From an uncultured Clostridia bacterium (GTDB taxonomy: Bacteria > Bacillota > Clostridia > UBA1381): a stretch of DNA of 10,765 nucleotides. The position numbers were made by a program, and so were the translations under genes. This document shows positions 1 to 6,348 of this stretch, piece after piece (position 1 is the first letter of the stretch; each line of letters starts with the position of its first letter). The notes below the pieces were generated by a model. It was not told where the DNA came from, ran no database searches, and saw only the letters and a list, made by a program, of their open reading frames with translations. The DNA lies in the NCBI GenBank assembly GCA_934487205.1, contig CAKSRS010000075.1:1-10765 (forward strand), in the 5' to 3' direction.

Positions 1-306
1 GAGTTGATATTAATACACGGCACTGCCTATACTTTATGGGTGGTGTCGTTGTTTTATTTACAGAAAAATTGTTAAATTTTTAAATATAAAGAATACCTCA
101 TAAAAAAACGATAAAATATGAAGTTTGCCTCATTCACTATATTGTGCTATGGCAGCACTCCGTGCGTGCAGGGAAGCATATCAAAATATGCTATGACGAT
201 TTTTCCGAAATCAGCAGAAAATGCTGCATATCGGCTGTTTTAACGGAGGACAAGCAAAAAGGTGCGCTATTCGTCATATAAATCTAAGGAAAAGGAGAGG
301 GTAATA
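1..306. other. Stretch without a recognisable gene
   Basis: These 306 bases are AT-rich in the first third and hold no convincing gene. A 41-codon frame opens at 118 and stops at 243 but has no ribosome binding site, and its translation resembles nothing I know. A 7-base inverted repeat with a 4-base loop (AGCATAT / ATATGCT) lies at 175-192. A weak TTTACA-N17-TTAAAT pair at 57-85 could be a promoter but is not convincing. If the element model is right, this is its interior, with the leader of the small ORF that follows. Confidence 0.5.
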
Positions 307-435
307 ATGAGAGAGCAATTGGTAAAAGTGATTTGTGAATATTCCGACGAAGGGGATTTGCGGCAAATATTTTTTGATGCCTTCCGGCATTTTCTGCTGA
401 GCAAACTTGCAAATAAGGGCGAAAAGGGGGTATAA
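307..435 (+). CDS. Small 42-residue protein of unknown function upstream of the recombinase
   Basis: The frame starts MREQLVKVICEYSDEGDLRQ and ends at a TAA at 433-435. An AAGGAAAAGGAGAGGG tract a few bases before the ATG gives it a strong ribosome binding site, which is the best argument that it is translated. The product is short, mixed in charge (acidic in the middle, basic near the end) and probably helical; there is no membrane segment or cysteine pair. I do not recognise the family. It lies 39 bases upstream of the recombinase start on the same strand. Small proteins beside serine recombinases sometimes act as recombination directionality factors, and the C. difficile skin element carries such a factor, but that role here is speculation. 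A leader peptide is another possibility. Confidence 0.6.
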   Translation: MREQLVKVICEYSDEGDLRQIFFDAFRHFLLSKLANKGEKGV

Positions 436-436
436 T
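407..436 (+). promoter_or_regulatory. Sigma-A-like promoter of the recombinase gene
   Basis: A TTGCAA box (407-412) and a perfect TATAAT box (431-436) are separated by 18 bases. The -10 box overlaps the stop codon of the 42-residue ORF, so the recombinase could be transcribed independently of it. The expected transcription start is about 30 bases before the recombinase start codon. Not tested; AT-rich DNA gives chance matches, although a perfect -10 at suitable spacing is less common. Confidence 0.5.
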
Positions 437-474
437 ATAGATGATAAACGGTCGCTTATTTCGGGAGGACGAAT

Positions 475-2085
475 ATGTACATAGAAATAAGTAACCCCAT
501 GGATTATCATGCGGCATTATACATAAGATTATCGAAAGAGGACGAGAATGTAGGACCGTCGGAAAGTGTAACAAATCAAAAATCGCTTTTAAATGAATTT
601 GCGGCTTGCCATAAAATCAATGTCTACAACACATATATTGATGATGGGTGGAGCGGCACAAGTTTTGACAGACCTGCATTTAAGCGCATGATTGCCGACA
701 TTGAGGAAAAAAAGGTCAATATGGTAATCACGAAGGATTTATCGCGGCTGGGGCGTGACTACATCATGACGGGGCATTACATGGAACGGTATTTCCCGGA
801 AAAGCGCGTGCGGTACATATCATTGCTTGACGGAATCGATACGGGCGTGGAGTCCACGGCAAATGATATTACGCCGTTTCGTGCTATAATGAACGATATG
901 TATGCCAAAGACATTTCAAAAAAAATCAAAAGTGTTAAGCGCGACAAGCAGCGTAAAGGACAGTTCATAGGCGGAAAGGCACCGTACGGATACAAGCTGA
1001 ACCCCGCCGGGAAAAATGCAATTATAATTGACGAGACCGCGGCGGAAAATGTGCGGCGGATATTCAATATGGCTGTCGGGGGAATGAGCTGCCGCCGGAT
1101 TGCGGCGGTTCTTAACGACAGCGGTGTTATGCCGCCGTCGCGGTATGCCGGGCTTACCGTTTCCAACCCGGGACCTTATACGGGAAAATGGAGCAGTGAG
1201 CGTATTGCGGAGATGCTGAAAAATGAAATGTATATCGGAAATATGGTGCAGGGGCGCTCAGTCAAAATCAGCTACAAATCAAAAAAAACCATACGTCAGC
1301 CGCGCGAAAACTGGATTGTTGTGGAAAATACTCACGAGCCGATTATAGATGCGGACACGTTTGGAAAGGTGCAGATGCTGATAAACAGCCGAAGGCACAC
1401 GCGCAGCAGAACGTACGATTTTCTGTTAAAAGGAATGATTTTCTGCCATGAGTGCGGCTATCCGCTGGCTGTAATTAACAGAAAAAATACGGCGGGGGAG
1501 GACGTTTTATATTTCGTTTGCCGTACGTATCAGCGGTTTACCAAAGCGGGCGTATGCACAAGCCACACAATTAAGGCGGACACCGTAACCGATGCGGTCA
1601 TTGAAAAGGTTCGCGAGGTCTGCCGTGAATATCTTGATGCAGAAAAACTCATGCCGACGGCGCGCGAAACGGTTAAAAATGCGAAAGGTTTGCAAAATTC
1701 CGATACCGAAATAACAGAGACGCGGGCTAAGTTGGACGCATTAAATTCAAATCTGGATAAAATATATACGGACAGATTGAGCGGACTTTTGGCGGACACG
1801 GATTTTGAGCGGATTTATCGGCGTGCAAAAGAGGACAGGAGGATTATTGAGGAAAAATTACACATGCTTGAAAAAGAAAAGCACAACAGAAAAAGTCACG
1901 GCGAAACGGCAAAAAAATTGGTGTGCGAATTTATAAATTCGGAGTATGCAAGCCGCGAAATTTTGGTGAGTCTCATAGAACGCATCGAGCTTACACAGGA
2001 TAAAAATATCATTATAAAATTTCGATTTAAAGAACTTGGACAAAAGCCGTTAAACGGCACGGTTAAGCCAAAAATGATAATATAA
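475..2085 (+). CDS. Large serine recombinase (site-specific integrase/excisionase)
   Basis: A 536-residue protein of the serine recombinase family, which cuts and rejoins DNA at paired att sites through a phosphoserine link. The resolvase-type catalytic domain covers about residues 11-155: nucleophile Ser20 in YIRLSKED, with Arg18 and the KDLSRLGRDY motif supplying Arg91 and Arg94. The recombinase DNA-binding domain follows (about 168-300, GGKAPYGYKL onward), then a zinc ribbon with Cys324, Cys327, Cys349 and Cys361, and a probable coiled coil (about 410-475). This is the usual layout and size of the large group that includes TnpX-, SpoIVCA- and phage-type enzymes. The ATG at 475 follows GGGAGG at 463-468 by 6 bases; an in-frame ATG at 499 lacks such a site. 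All catalytic and zinc residues are present, so it looks functional. Its end lies beside a sigma-factor fragment, suggesting it serves as the recombinase of a skin-like element. Family assignment is firm; the biological role is inferred. Confidence 0.95.
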   Translation: MYIEISNPMDYHAALYIRLSKEDENVGPSESVTNQKSLLNEFAACHKINVYNTYIDDGWSGTSFDRPAFKRMIADIEEKKVNMVITKDLSRLGRDYIMTGHYMERYFPEKRVRYISLLDGIDTGVESTANDITPFRAIMNDMYAKDISKKIKSVKRDKQRKGQFIGGKAPYGYKLNPAGKNAIIIDETAAENVRRIFNMAVGGMSCRRIAAVLNDSGVMPPSRYAGLTVSNPGPYTGKWSSERIAEMLKNEMYIGNMVQGRSVKISYKSKKTIRQPRENWIVVENTHEPIIDADTFGKVQMLINSRRHTRSRTYDFLLKGMIFCHECGYPLAVINRKNTAGEDVLYFVCRTYQRFTKAGVCTSHTIKADTVTDAVIEKVREVCREYLDAEKLMPTARETVKNAKGLQNSDTEITETRAKLDALNSNLDKIYTDRLSGLLADTDFERIYRRAKEDRRIIEEKLHMLEKEKHNRKSHGETAKKLVCEFINSEYASREILVSLIERIELTQDKNIIIKFRFKELGQKPLNGTVKPKMII

Positions 2086-2110
2086 TTTTGTGTAATTTTT
2101 ACTTACAACA

Positions 2111-2118
2111 GCCGCGGC
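2111..2118. repeat. GCCGCGGC palindrome next to the element junction
   Basis: A perfect 8-base palindrome lies in the gap between the recombinase stop and the point where similarity to SigK begins (about 2121-2124). It stands out from the AT-rich DNA around it. It could be part of the attachment site recognised by the recombinase, whose sites are imperfect dyads, but no second copy is available in the window for comparison. Confidence 0.3.
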
Positions 2119-2120
2119 GA

Positions 2121-2180
2121 ACAGTATCAAGGATTGAGAAAAGAGCAATAAAAAAATTATCCGAGAAAATAGAAGAATAG
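2121..2180 (+). pseudogene. sigK: 3' fragment of a sporulation sigma factor gene, probably sigK, split by the element
   Basis: The frame reads TVSRIEKRAIKKLSEKIEE then TAG. This corresponds to the recognition helix end of region 4.2 and the C-terminal tail of sporulation sigma factors. The VSRIEKRA string fits SigK best (B. subtilis SigK has SYVSRIEKRAL); SigE has SRLEKR and SigF/SigG have VSRLEK. Residues before Thr (LQQPRR) do not match the expected GISRSY, so the homology stops abruptly at about 2121-2124, next to a serine recombinase gene. There is no start codon or other sigma domain, so it cannot work alone. If the element excises precisely, these codons would complete sigK. The fragment is short, so identity rests on 18-19 residues plus context (recombinase on one side, gpr on the other). 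It may be a temporarily interrupted gene, not a dead one. Confidence 0.7.
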
Positions 2181-2204
2181 TTTTGCCGCAAATTACAGAT
2201 GATA
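2175..2204 (+). promoter_or_regulatory. Candidate sigma-G (forespore) promoter for gpr
   Basis: GAATA at 2175-2179 fits the sigma-G -35 consensus GHATR. After exactly 18 bases, GATGATA (2198-2204) fits the -10 consensus CATNHTA except for the first base. gpr is a sigma-G gene in Bacillus. The -35 box overlaps the sigK stop codon. The predicted start site falls at about 2210, giving a very short leader (12-13 bases), which weakens the call but fits a start codon at 2223. Confidence 0.35.
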
Positions 2205-2209
2205 CAACA

Positions 2210-2215
2210 GAGGAG
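2210..2215 (+). promoter_or_regulatory. Ribosome binding site fixing the gpr start at 2223
   Basis: GAGGAG lies 7 bases before the ATG at 2223. The in-frame ATG at 2199 has no comparable site upstream, so the shorter protein is preferred. Confidence 0.75.
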
Positions 2216-2222
2216 TGAGCAT

Positions 2223-3170
2223 ATGAGTGAAATAAGAACAGACTTGGCGATTGAAGCGCACGAAATGTGCAGCAAGGAGAAGGCGGAAGAAAATCATCTG
2301 GACGGAATTGACGTCGAGGAATACAATGCCGACGGGATATACGTGACGGTTATACGCGTGCGTAATAAGCGCGGCGAAAAAATTCTCGGCAAACCGATAG
2401 GTAAATACATCACAATTGAGGTGCCGCAGCTGAAATATTCCAACGATGCATATGAAAAAGCATGCATTGAAATTTCAAAGCAAATACGCAGTTTATGCGA
2501 TATTTCTGAAGATACGAAAACGCTTGTTGTGGGACTGGGGAACAAGTTTATAACGCCCGACGCACTCGGCCCCGAAGTTGTCGCGCGGCTTATGGTGACC
2601 AATCACATCAAAACGCACATGTCGGATTTTCTTGATGAATCTTACAGCTCGGTATGCGCAATTATTCCGGGCGTTTTGGGAACGACGGGAATTGAAACGA
2701 CCGATATTATAAAGGGCGTTGCCGATAAAATCAAGCCAGAGCTTATCATCGCGGTTGACGCCCTTGCGTCGCGCAGTATAGGCAGAATTTCCACGACAAT
2801 CCAGATTTCGGACAGCGGAATAAACCCCGGCTCCGGTGTGGAGAACAAGCGCAGCGGAATTGACGAAAAGAGCGTTGGTACGCGCGTTATAGCGATCGGC
2901 GTGCCGACCGTTGTTGACGCGGCGACAATAGCTGCAGACAGCATTGATATGGCAGTTTCGCAAAACGGGGAATTGTCCGAATGTATGCCGAAAATAAATA
3001 AACGCGAAATAATTCATAAGGCTCTTACGGGAAGCGTGGGGAATATGATGGTAACGCCGAAGGATATCGACCTTGTCATCGAGCGCGCGGCAAAAACCGT
3101 CGCAAACGGCATAAATCTTGCGCTGCACAAGGATTTGACTTTTGAAGATATAGAAAGTTATGTAGGATAA
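2223..3170 (+). CDS. gpr: GPR spore germination endopeptidase (SASP protease)
   Basis: GPR is made as an inactive zymogen in the forespore, self-cleaves near its N-terminus, and during germination degrades the small acid-soluble proteins that coat spore DNA. The 315-residue product starts MSEIRTDLAIEAHEM, where TDLAIE matches the known autoprocessing site (which mimics the substrate site). The M63-type core shows VVGLGNKFITPDALGP (Asp113) and IIAVDALASRSIGR (Asp179), the two conserved aspartates implicated in catalysis, followed by SDSGINPGSGVENKR and GVPTVVDAATIA, both typical of the family. The propeptide is shorter than the 15 residues of Bacillus megaterium GPR; a start at 2199 would add 8 residues but lacks a ribosome binding site. 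Its presence shows that the organism forms endospores. It lies 42 bases after the sigma-factor fragment and has no obvious terminator before the next promoter. Confidence 0.95.
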   Translation: MSEIRTDLAIEAHEMCSKEKAEENHLDGIDVEEYNADGIYVTVIRVRNKRGEKILGKPIGKYITIEVPQLKYSNDAYEKACIEISKQIRSLCDISEDTKTLVVGLGNKFITPDALGPEVVARLMVTNHIKTHMSDFLDESYSSVCAIIPGVLGTTGIETTDIIKGVADKIKPELIIAVDALASRSIGRISTTIQISDSGINPGSGVENKRSGIDEKSVGTRVIAIGVPTVVDAATIAADSIDMAVSQNGELSECMPKINKREIIHKALTGSVGNMMVTPKDIDLVIERAAKTVANGINLALHKDLTFEDIESYVG

Positions 3171-3172
3171 TA

Positions 3173-3201
3173 TTGACATTTTTCCTATTTCGCGGTAAAA
3201 T
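3173..3201 (+). promoter_or_regulatory. Sigma-A promoter for the ymfF-ymfH operon
   Basis: A perfect TTGACA (3173-3178), a 17-base spacer and TAAAAT (3196-3201) lie directly after the gpr stop codon and about 43 bases before the ymfF start. This separates vegetative expression of the M16 pair from sporulation expression of gpr. Confidence 0.75.
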
Positions 3202-3243
3202 AATAAAGTGAGAATTTTTTTACAATTATAAAGGAGCGGAAAT

Positions 3244-4506
3244 ATGCTGAAGGTTATAAAGATAAATGATAATATAACTCTTACCCATATTCCTATGGAG
3301 AAACTGAAAAAGACCTCAATAAGCCTGTATATTCACAGAGAACTTGACAGGGACGAGGCGTCGAAAAATGCACTTTTGCCGCATGTTTTAAAGCGCGGCT
3401 GCAAGATGTGCGAAACTTCGGAAAAGCGCGAGCATTATTTGGAAAATCTGTACGGCGCAAGCTTTTCGGCGGGAATAGCAAAAAGAGGGAATGACCATAT
3501 TCTTTGCTTTGACGGCGAAACCATCTCGGACAAATACGCACCGCACGGCGAACGGCTTGTTTCGGGTGTTTTAAAGCTGCTAATGTCGGTCGTGTTTGAT
3601 ACGCTTGACGAATTTGACGAAAGCGGTTTTTTGCAGGAACGCGCAAATTCTGTGACAAAAATAGAAAATATTATAAATGACAAGCGGATTTATGCAAATT
3701 ACCGCTGTCAGGAAGAAATGGCAAAGGGCGATAAATATGAAATTCCGCGTCTGGGATATGCCGAAAAGATGAAGAAACTGACGCGTGAGGATTTGTACGA
3801 ATACTACAATAAGATGATTGTAAGCTCGCCGATTGATATCTACGTGTGCGGCGAGGCGGATTTGGCGGAATTGGAGGCGGAAATCCGCCGTGCGGTATCG
3901 GCGCTTGAGTTTAAGCCGGCAAAAATGCCGCTCAATAATATTCTGCAAAATAATTCGCCGGTGAAAAATATTACGGAAAAGCTGAATGTTACGCAAGGCA
4001 AGCTGTCAATAGGATTTTTGACCGATATCAAGCCGAGTGATAAAGAATTTTTCGGCTTGGTTGTAGGCAATGCAATTTTCGGCGGCGGTGCGCAGAGCAA
4101 GCTTTTCAACAATGTCCGCGAAAAGCTGAGTCTTGCGTACTATGCCGGCTCGTTTATTGATAAGTACAAAGGATTTATGATGGTAAATGCGGGAATTGAG
4201 TTCAAGAATTTTGAAAAAGCATACGAAGAAACACTTGTGCAGCTTGATGAGATGAAAAAGGGCAATATTTCCGATCTGGAATTTAATTCGAGCAAGGGAT
4301 TTTTGCTCAACAGCCTTGACTCGAACTATGACAGCCAGGAGGCGCTCATAGGATACTGGCTCAATCAAAAAATCTGCGGCAGCGGCATGGATATTGAGGA
4401 ACAGAAAAAGGCAATCGGCGCGGTAACGCGTGAAGATGTAACGGCGGCAATGGCAAAGGTGCGCCTTGATACCGTATATTTTCTGACAGGAAAGGAGGAA
4501 CAATAA
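3244..4506 (+). CDS. ymfF: M16 family peptidase-like protein, YmfF type (no zinc site)
   Basis: A 420-residue member of the pitrilysin/M16 family, matching the YmfF half of the paired YmfF/YmfH proteins of Bacillota (listed in databases as EF-P 5-aminopentanol modification-associated proteins). At the position of the zinc motif it reads LLPHVLKRGCK with no HxxEH, so it should not be catalytic by itself; only the equivalent of the first His (His47) remains. The NLYGASFSAGIAKRG stretch and the C-terminal VREKLSLAYYAGSFID segment (about residues 290-306), which resembles the Arg/Tyr substrate-binding region of M16 proteins, support the family. The ATG follows AAGGAG (3231-3236) by 7 bases. Its stop overlaps the ymfH start (TAATG), so the two are probably made together and form a heterodimer, as in other M16 pairs with one inactive subunit. 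No signal peptide is visible, so it is probably cytoplasmic. The actual substrate is unknown to me. Confidence 0.88.
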   Translation: MLKVIKINDNITLTHIPMEKLKKTSISLYIHRELDRDEASKNALLPHVLKRGCKMCETSEKREHYLENLYGASFSAGIAKRGNDHILCFDGETISDKYAPHGERLVSGVLKLLMSVVFDTLDEFDESGFLQERANSVTKIENIINDKRIYANYRCQEEMAKGDKYEIPRLGYAEKMKKLTREDLYEYYNKMIVSSPIDIYVCGEADLAELEAEIRRAVSALEFKPAKMPLNNILQNNSPVKNITEKLNVTQGKLSIGFLTDIKPSDKEFFGLVVGNAIFGGGAQSKLFNNVREKLSLAYYAGSFIDKYKGFMMVNAGIEFKNFEKAYEETLVQLDEMKKGNISDLEFNSSKGFLLNSLDSNYDSQEALIGYWLNQKICGSGMDIEEQKKAIGAVTREDVTAAMAKVRLDTVYFLTGKEEQ

Positions 4507-5789
4507 TGGAAAAACTGACGGACAAATTAACGGGCGAAAGCATATATTTTAAAAAGCACGAGAGCGGACTGTCAATTTATATTATGCCGCGTAAGGGCTA
4601 CAGTTCAAGCTATGCGATTTTCGGCACAAAGTACGGTTCTGTCGATTCGGAATTTATTGTTCCGGGCGAAACCGAAGTCACGAAGGTGCCGGACGGAATT
4701 GCGCACTATTTGGAGCATAAAATGTTTGACCAGCCGGACGGGAGCAACGTTTTTGATAAATTTTCCGAGTACGGCGGCGAGGCAAATGCCTTCACAAGCT
4801 TTAATATGACGGCGTATCTGTTTTCGGCAACGGGGCATTTTTACGAAAATCTCGAAACCTTGATGGACTATGTGCAGTCGCCGTATTTTACGGCGGAAAG
4901 CGTCCGGAAGGAGCAGGGGATTATCGGGCAGGAAATACGCATGTATGATGATAATGCGCCGTGGCGGCTGTTTTTCAATTTTCTGGGACTTTTGTATCAT
5001 AACAATCCGGTTAAGCTCGATATTGCCGGAACGGTTGAAAGTATTGCAGAGATTAATGAAAAGCTTTTATACAAGTGTTATAATACATTCTACAATCTGT
5101 CAAACATGACGCTTTTTGTGACAGGTGATTTTGACGTATCGAAAACGCTTGAAGTCATAGAAAAAAACATAAAAAAGAACGAACCGTTTACCGATGAAAT
5201 CAAGCGGATTTATCCGGAAGAACCGCACAGTGTTGCGGGTAAATATAAGGAACAGACGATAAGCGTCGCGACACCGATGTTTATGCTCGGCTGGAAGGAT
5301 AATGACGTCGGATATTCCGGCAAAAAACTTTTGAAAAAAATAATTGAAATGGAAATCCTTACCGAAATGCTGTTCGGAAAGGGGTCAAAGTTGTATAATG
5401 AGCTTTACGAGGAAGGTCTTATTACGCAGAACTTTTCGTTTGAATATGCGCCGCAAAAGGATTACGCATATACGGAGATTGACGGCGAAAGCAAAGACCC
5501 GCAGGCGGTTTATGACAGAATAACCGAATACGTGGACGGGCTTTTGAAAACGGGATTGCCGCGCGACGATTTTGAGAGAATAAAAAAGGTGATATGGGGC
5601 GATTATATCCGTTCGTACAACAGCATTGAGGGATATGCGCATACATTTTTAACCTTGTCTTTTGTCGATATAAATTATCTTGATTATTATGACGAATATG
5701 AAAAAATAACCTTTGAAGATATCGGAAACCGCTTTAAACAGCAGTTTAACAACGACTTGTGTGTAATGTCGGTAATCAAACCGGAGTAA
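4506..5789 (+). CDS. ymfH: M16 family zinc peptidase, YmfH type
   Basis: The likely catalytic partner of the preceding gene, 427 residues. It has the inverted zinc motif HxxEH as His67-Tyr-Leu-Glu70-His71 in GIAHYLEHKMF. The third ligand is probably Glu143 in IIGQEIRMYDDN, with the second conserved acidic residue Glu136, spaced as in insulinase-type enzymes. GGEANAFTSFNMTAYLFSAT and LDIAGTVESI are close to the B. subtilis YmfH sequence as I remember it. The C-terminal M16 domain includes SKLYNELYEEGLI (about 291-303). Transposon work in B. subtilis linked ymfF/ymfH to elongation factor P modification, but the direct substrate is not known and neither efp nor ymfI is in this window. A strong AAAGGAGG (4491-4498) precedes the ATG, which shares one base with the ymfF stop. 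A hairpin terminator follows. Confidence 0.92.
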   Translation: MEKLTDKLTGESIYFKKHESGLSIYIMPRKGYSSSYAIFGTKYGSVDSEFIVPGETEVTKVPDGIAHYLEHKMFDQPDGSNVFDKFSEYGGEANAFTSFNMTAYLFSATGHFYENLETLMDYVQSPYFTAESVRKEQGIIGQEIRMYDDNAPWRLFFNFLGLLYHNNPVKLDIAGTVESIAEINEKLLYKCYNTFYNLSNMTLFVTGDFDVSKTLEVIEKNIKKNEPFTDEIKRIYPEEPHSVAGKYKEQTISVATPMFMLGWKDNDVGYSGKKLLKKIIEMEILTEMLFGKGSKLYNELYEEGLITQNFSFEYAPQKDYAYTEIDGESKDPQAVYDRITEYVDGLLKTGLPRDDFERIKKVIWGDYIRSYNSIEGYAHTFLTLSFVDINYLDYYDEYEKITFEDIGNRFKQQFNNDLCVMSVIKPE

Positions 5790-5791
5790 AA

Positions 5792-5824
5792 AGGGGATAT
5801 TTCCAAAGTTTTTTCCTGTCCCCT
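5792..5824 (+). repeat. Short inverted repeat after ymfH
   Basis: AGGGGA (5792-5797) can pair with TCCCCT (5819-5824) across a 21-base loop. It lies just after the ymfH stop codon and just before the longer terminator. The stem is short, with no T-run after it, so its role is unclear. Confidence 0.3.
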
Positions 5825-5831
5825 GAAAAAT

Positions 5832-5873
5832 AAAGGCTGTATAAAAAGTCAATCGACTTTTCATACAGCCTTT
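5832..5873. terminator. Bidirectional terminator between ymfH and rlmH
   Basis: AAAGGCTGTAT and ATACAGCCTTT form the outer arms and AAAAGTC / GACTTTT the inner arms, with one mismatch (A5843/C5862) and an AATC loop: 18 paired bases in all. It lies between convergent genes and can work in both directions (A-rich on the left, T-rich on the right). The rlmH stop codon (5872-5874) reaches into the base of the stem. Confidence 0.85.
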
Positions 5874-6348
5874 ATTTATGATAATTTTCTCCGGCGTTTA
5901 TTTTAAACGCGCGGTAAATCTGTTCGGTCAAAACAACGCGCATAAGCTGATGCGGCAGAGTAATTTTCCCAAAACTTAATTTAAAATCCGCCGCCGCCTT
6001 CACTTTGTCCGAAAGCCCCAATGAGCCGCCGATGATAAAGGTGATATGGCTTGCCGTCATGGAAATTTCGCGGATTTTTTCTGCAAGCTGTGTGCTTGAA
6101 AGTTCCTTGCCTTCTATGCACATGGCGATTATGCGGCTGTTTTTCGGTATCTTTGTCAAAACTGCGGCGCCTTCCTTTTCGAGGATAGCGTCGATTTCTT
6201 TTTCCGAAGGATTATCGGGGATTTTTTCATCGCGCACCTCGATAATATCAAGCTTGGCAAAACGCGAAAGACGCTTGGAATATTCTTCCAAAGCGCCGCG
6301 AAAAAAACTCTCTTTAATTTTACCTATGCATACAATCGAAATATTCAT
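5872..6348 (-). CDS. rlmH: 23S rRNA (pseudouridine1915-N3)-methyltransferase
   Basis: RlmH adds a methyl group from S-adenosylmethionine to pseudouridine 1915 in helix 69 of 23S rRNA, acting on assembled 70S ribosomes as a homodimer. The 158-residue product is the usual length (about 155-160). It starts MNISIVCIGKIKE, has the SAM-binding knot loop FIIGGSLGLSDKV (about 104-116), and ends LPHQLMRVVLTEQIYRAFKINAGENYHK-like, the signature C-terminus of this SPOUT family (LPHQL...EQIYRAFKI...YHK). The frame is open further upstream, but that extension overlaps walJ; the start at 6348 forms an ATGA overlap with the walJ stop, and an alternative ATG nine bases upstream (MFP) is possible. Third gene of the murA-walJ-rlmH operon, probably translationally coupled to walJ. 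Confidence 0.95.
   Translation of the reverse strand: MNISIVCIGKIKESFFRGALEEYSKRLSRFAKLDIIEVRDEKIPDNPSEKEIDAILEKEGAAVLTKIPKNSRIIAMCIEGKELSSTQLAEKIREISMTASHITFIIGGSLGLSDKVKAAADFKLSFGKITLPHQLMRVVLTEQIYRAFKINAGENYHK

Larger units (their letters stand above)
1..2123. mobile_element. Right end of a putative skin-like integrated element (partial)
   Basis: I infer that everything left of the sigma-factor fragment belongs to one integrated element that continues upstream of the window. Seen directly: a large serine recombinase is the last gene before the junction, and 36 bases after its stop codon begins an in-frame 3' end of a sporulation sigma factor whose remaining parts are absent. Large serine recombinases usually lie at one end of their element beside the attachment site, and sigK is a known target: the skin elements of Bacillus subtilis and Clostridioides difficile split it and are excised in the mother cell. 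The left boundary, cargo and full length are not visible. The exact crossover is uncertain and probably lies within about 2105-2124. A fixed element that destroyed the gene is the main alternative. Confidence 0.6.

Noticed and set aside
118..243. 41-codon frame (MKFASFTILCYG...) upstream of the small ORF
   Set aside because: No ribosome binding site before the ATG and no recognisable sequence features; probably chance.
2121..2180. Assigning the sigma fragment to SigE, SigF or SigG
   Set aside because: Those proteins carry SRLEK at this position as I remember them; SRIEKRA is typical of SigK. The fragment is short, so this is a preference, not proof.
2199..2222. Longer gpr start giving an extra MIQQRSEH
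   Set aside because: No ribosome binding site upstream of 2199, whereas GAGGAG is well placed for 2223; the upstream ATG would also precede the predicted transcription start.
2493..3179. 228-codon frame on the minus strand across gpr
   Set aside because: Antisense shadow of a clear gpr gene; the translation has no recognisable motif.
4006..4503. 165-codon minus-strand frame within ymfF
   Set aside because: Shadow of ymfF; composition rich in Ile, Phe and Arg as expected for antisense of this codon usage.
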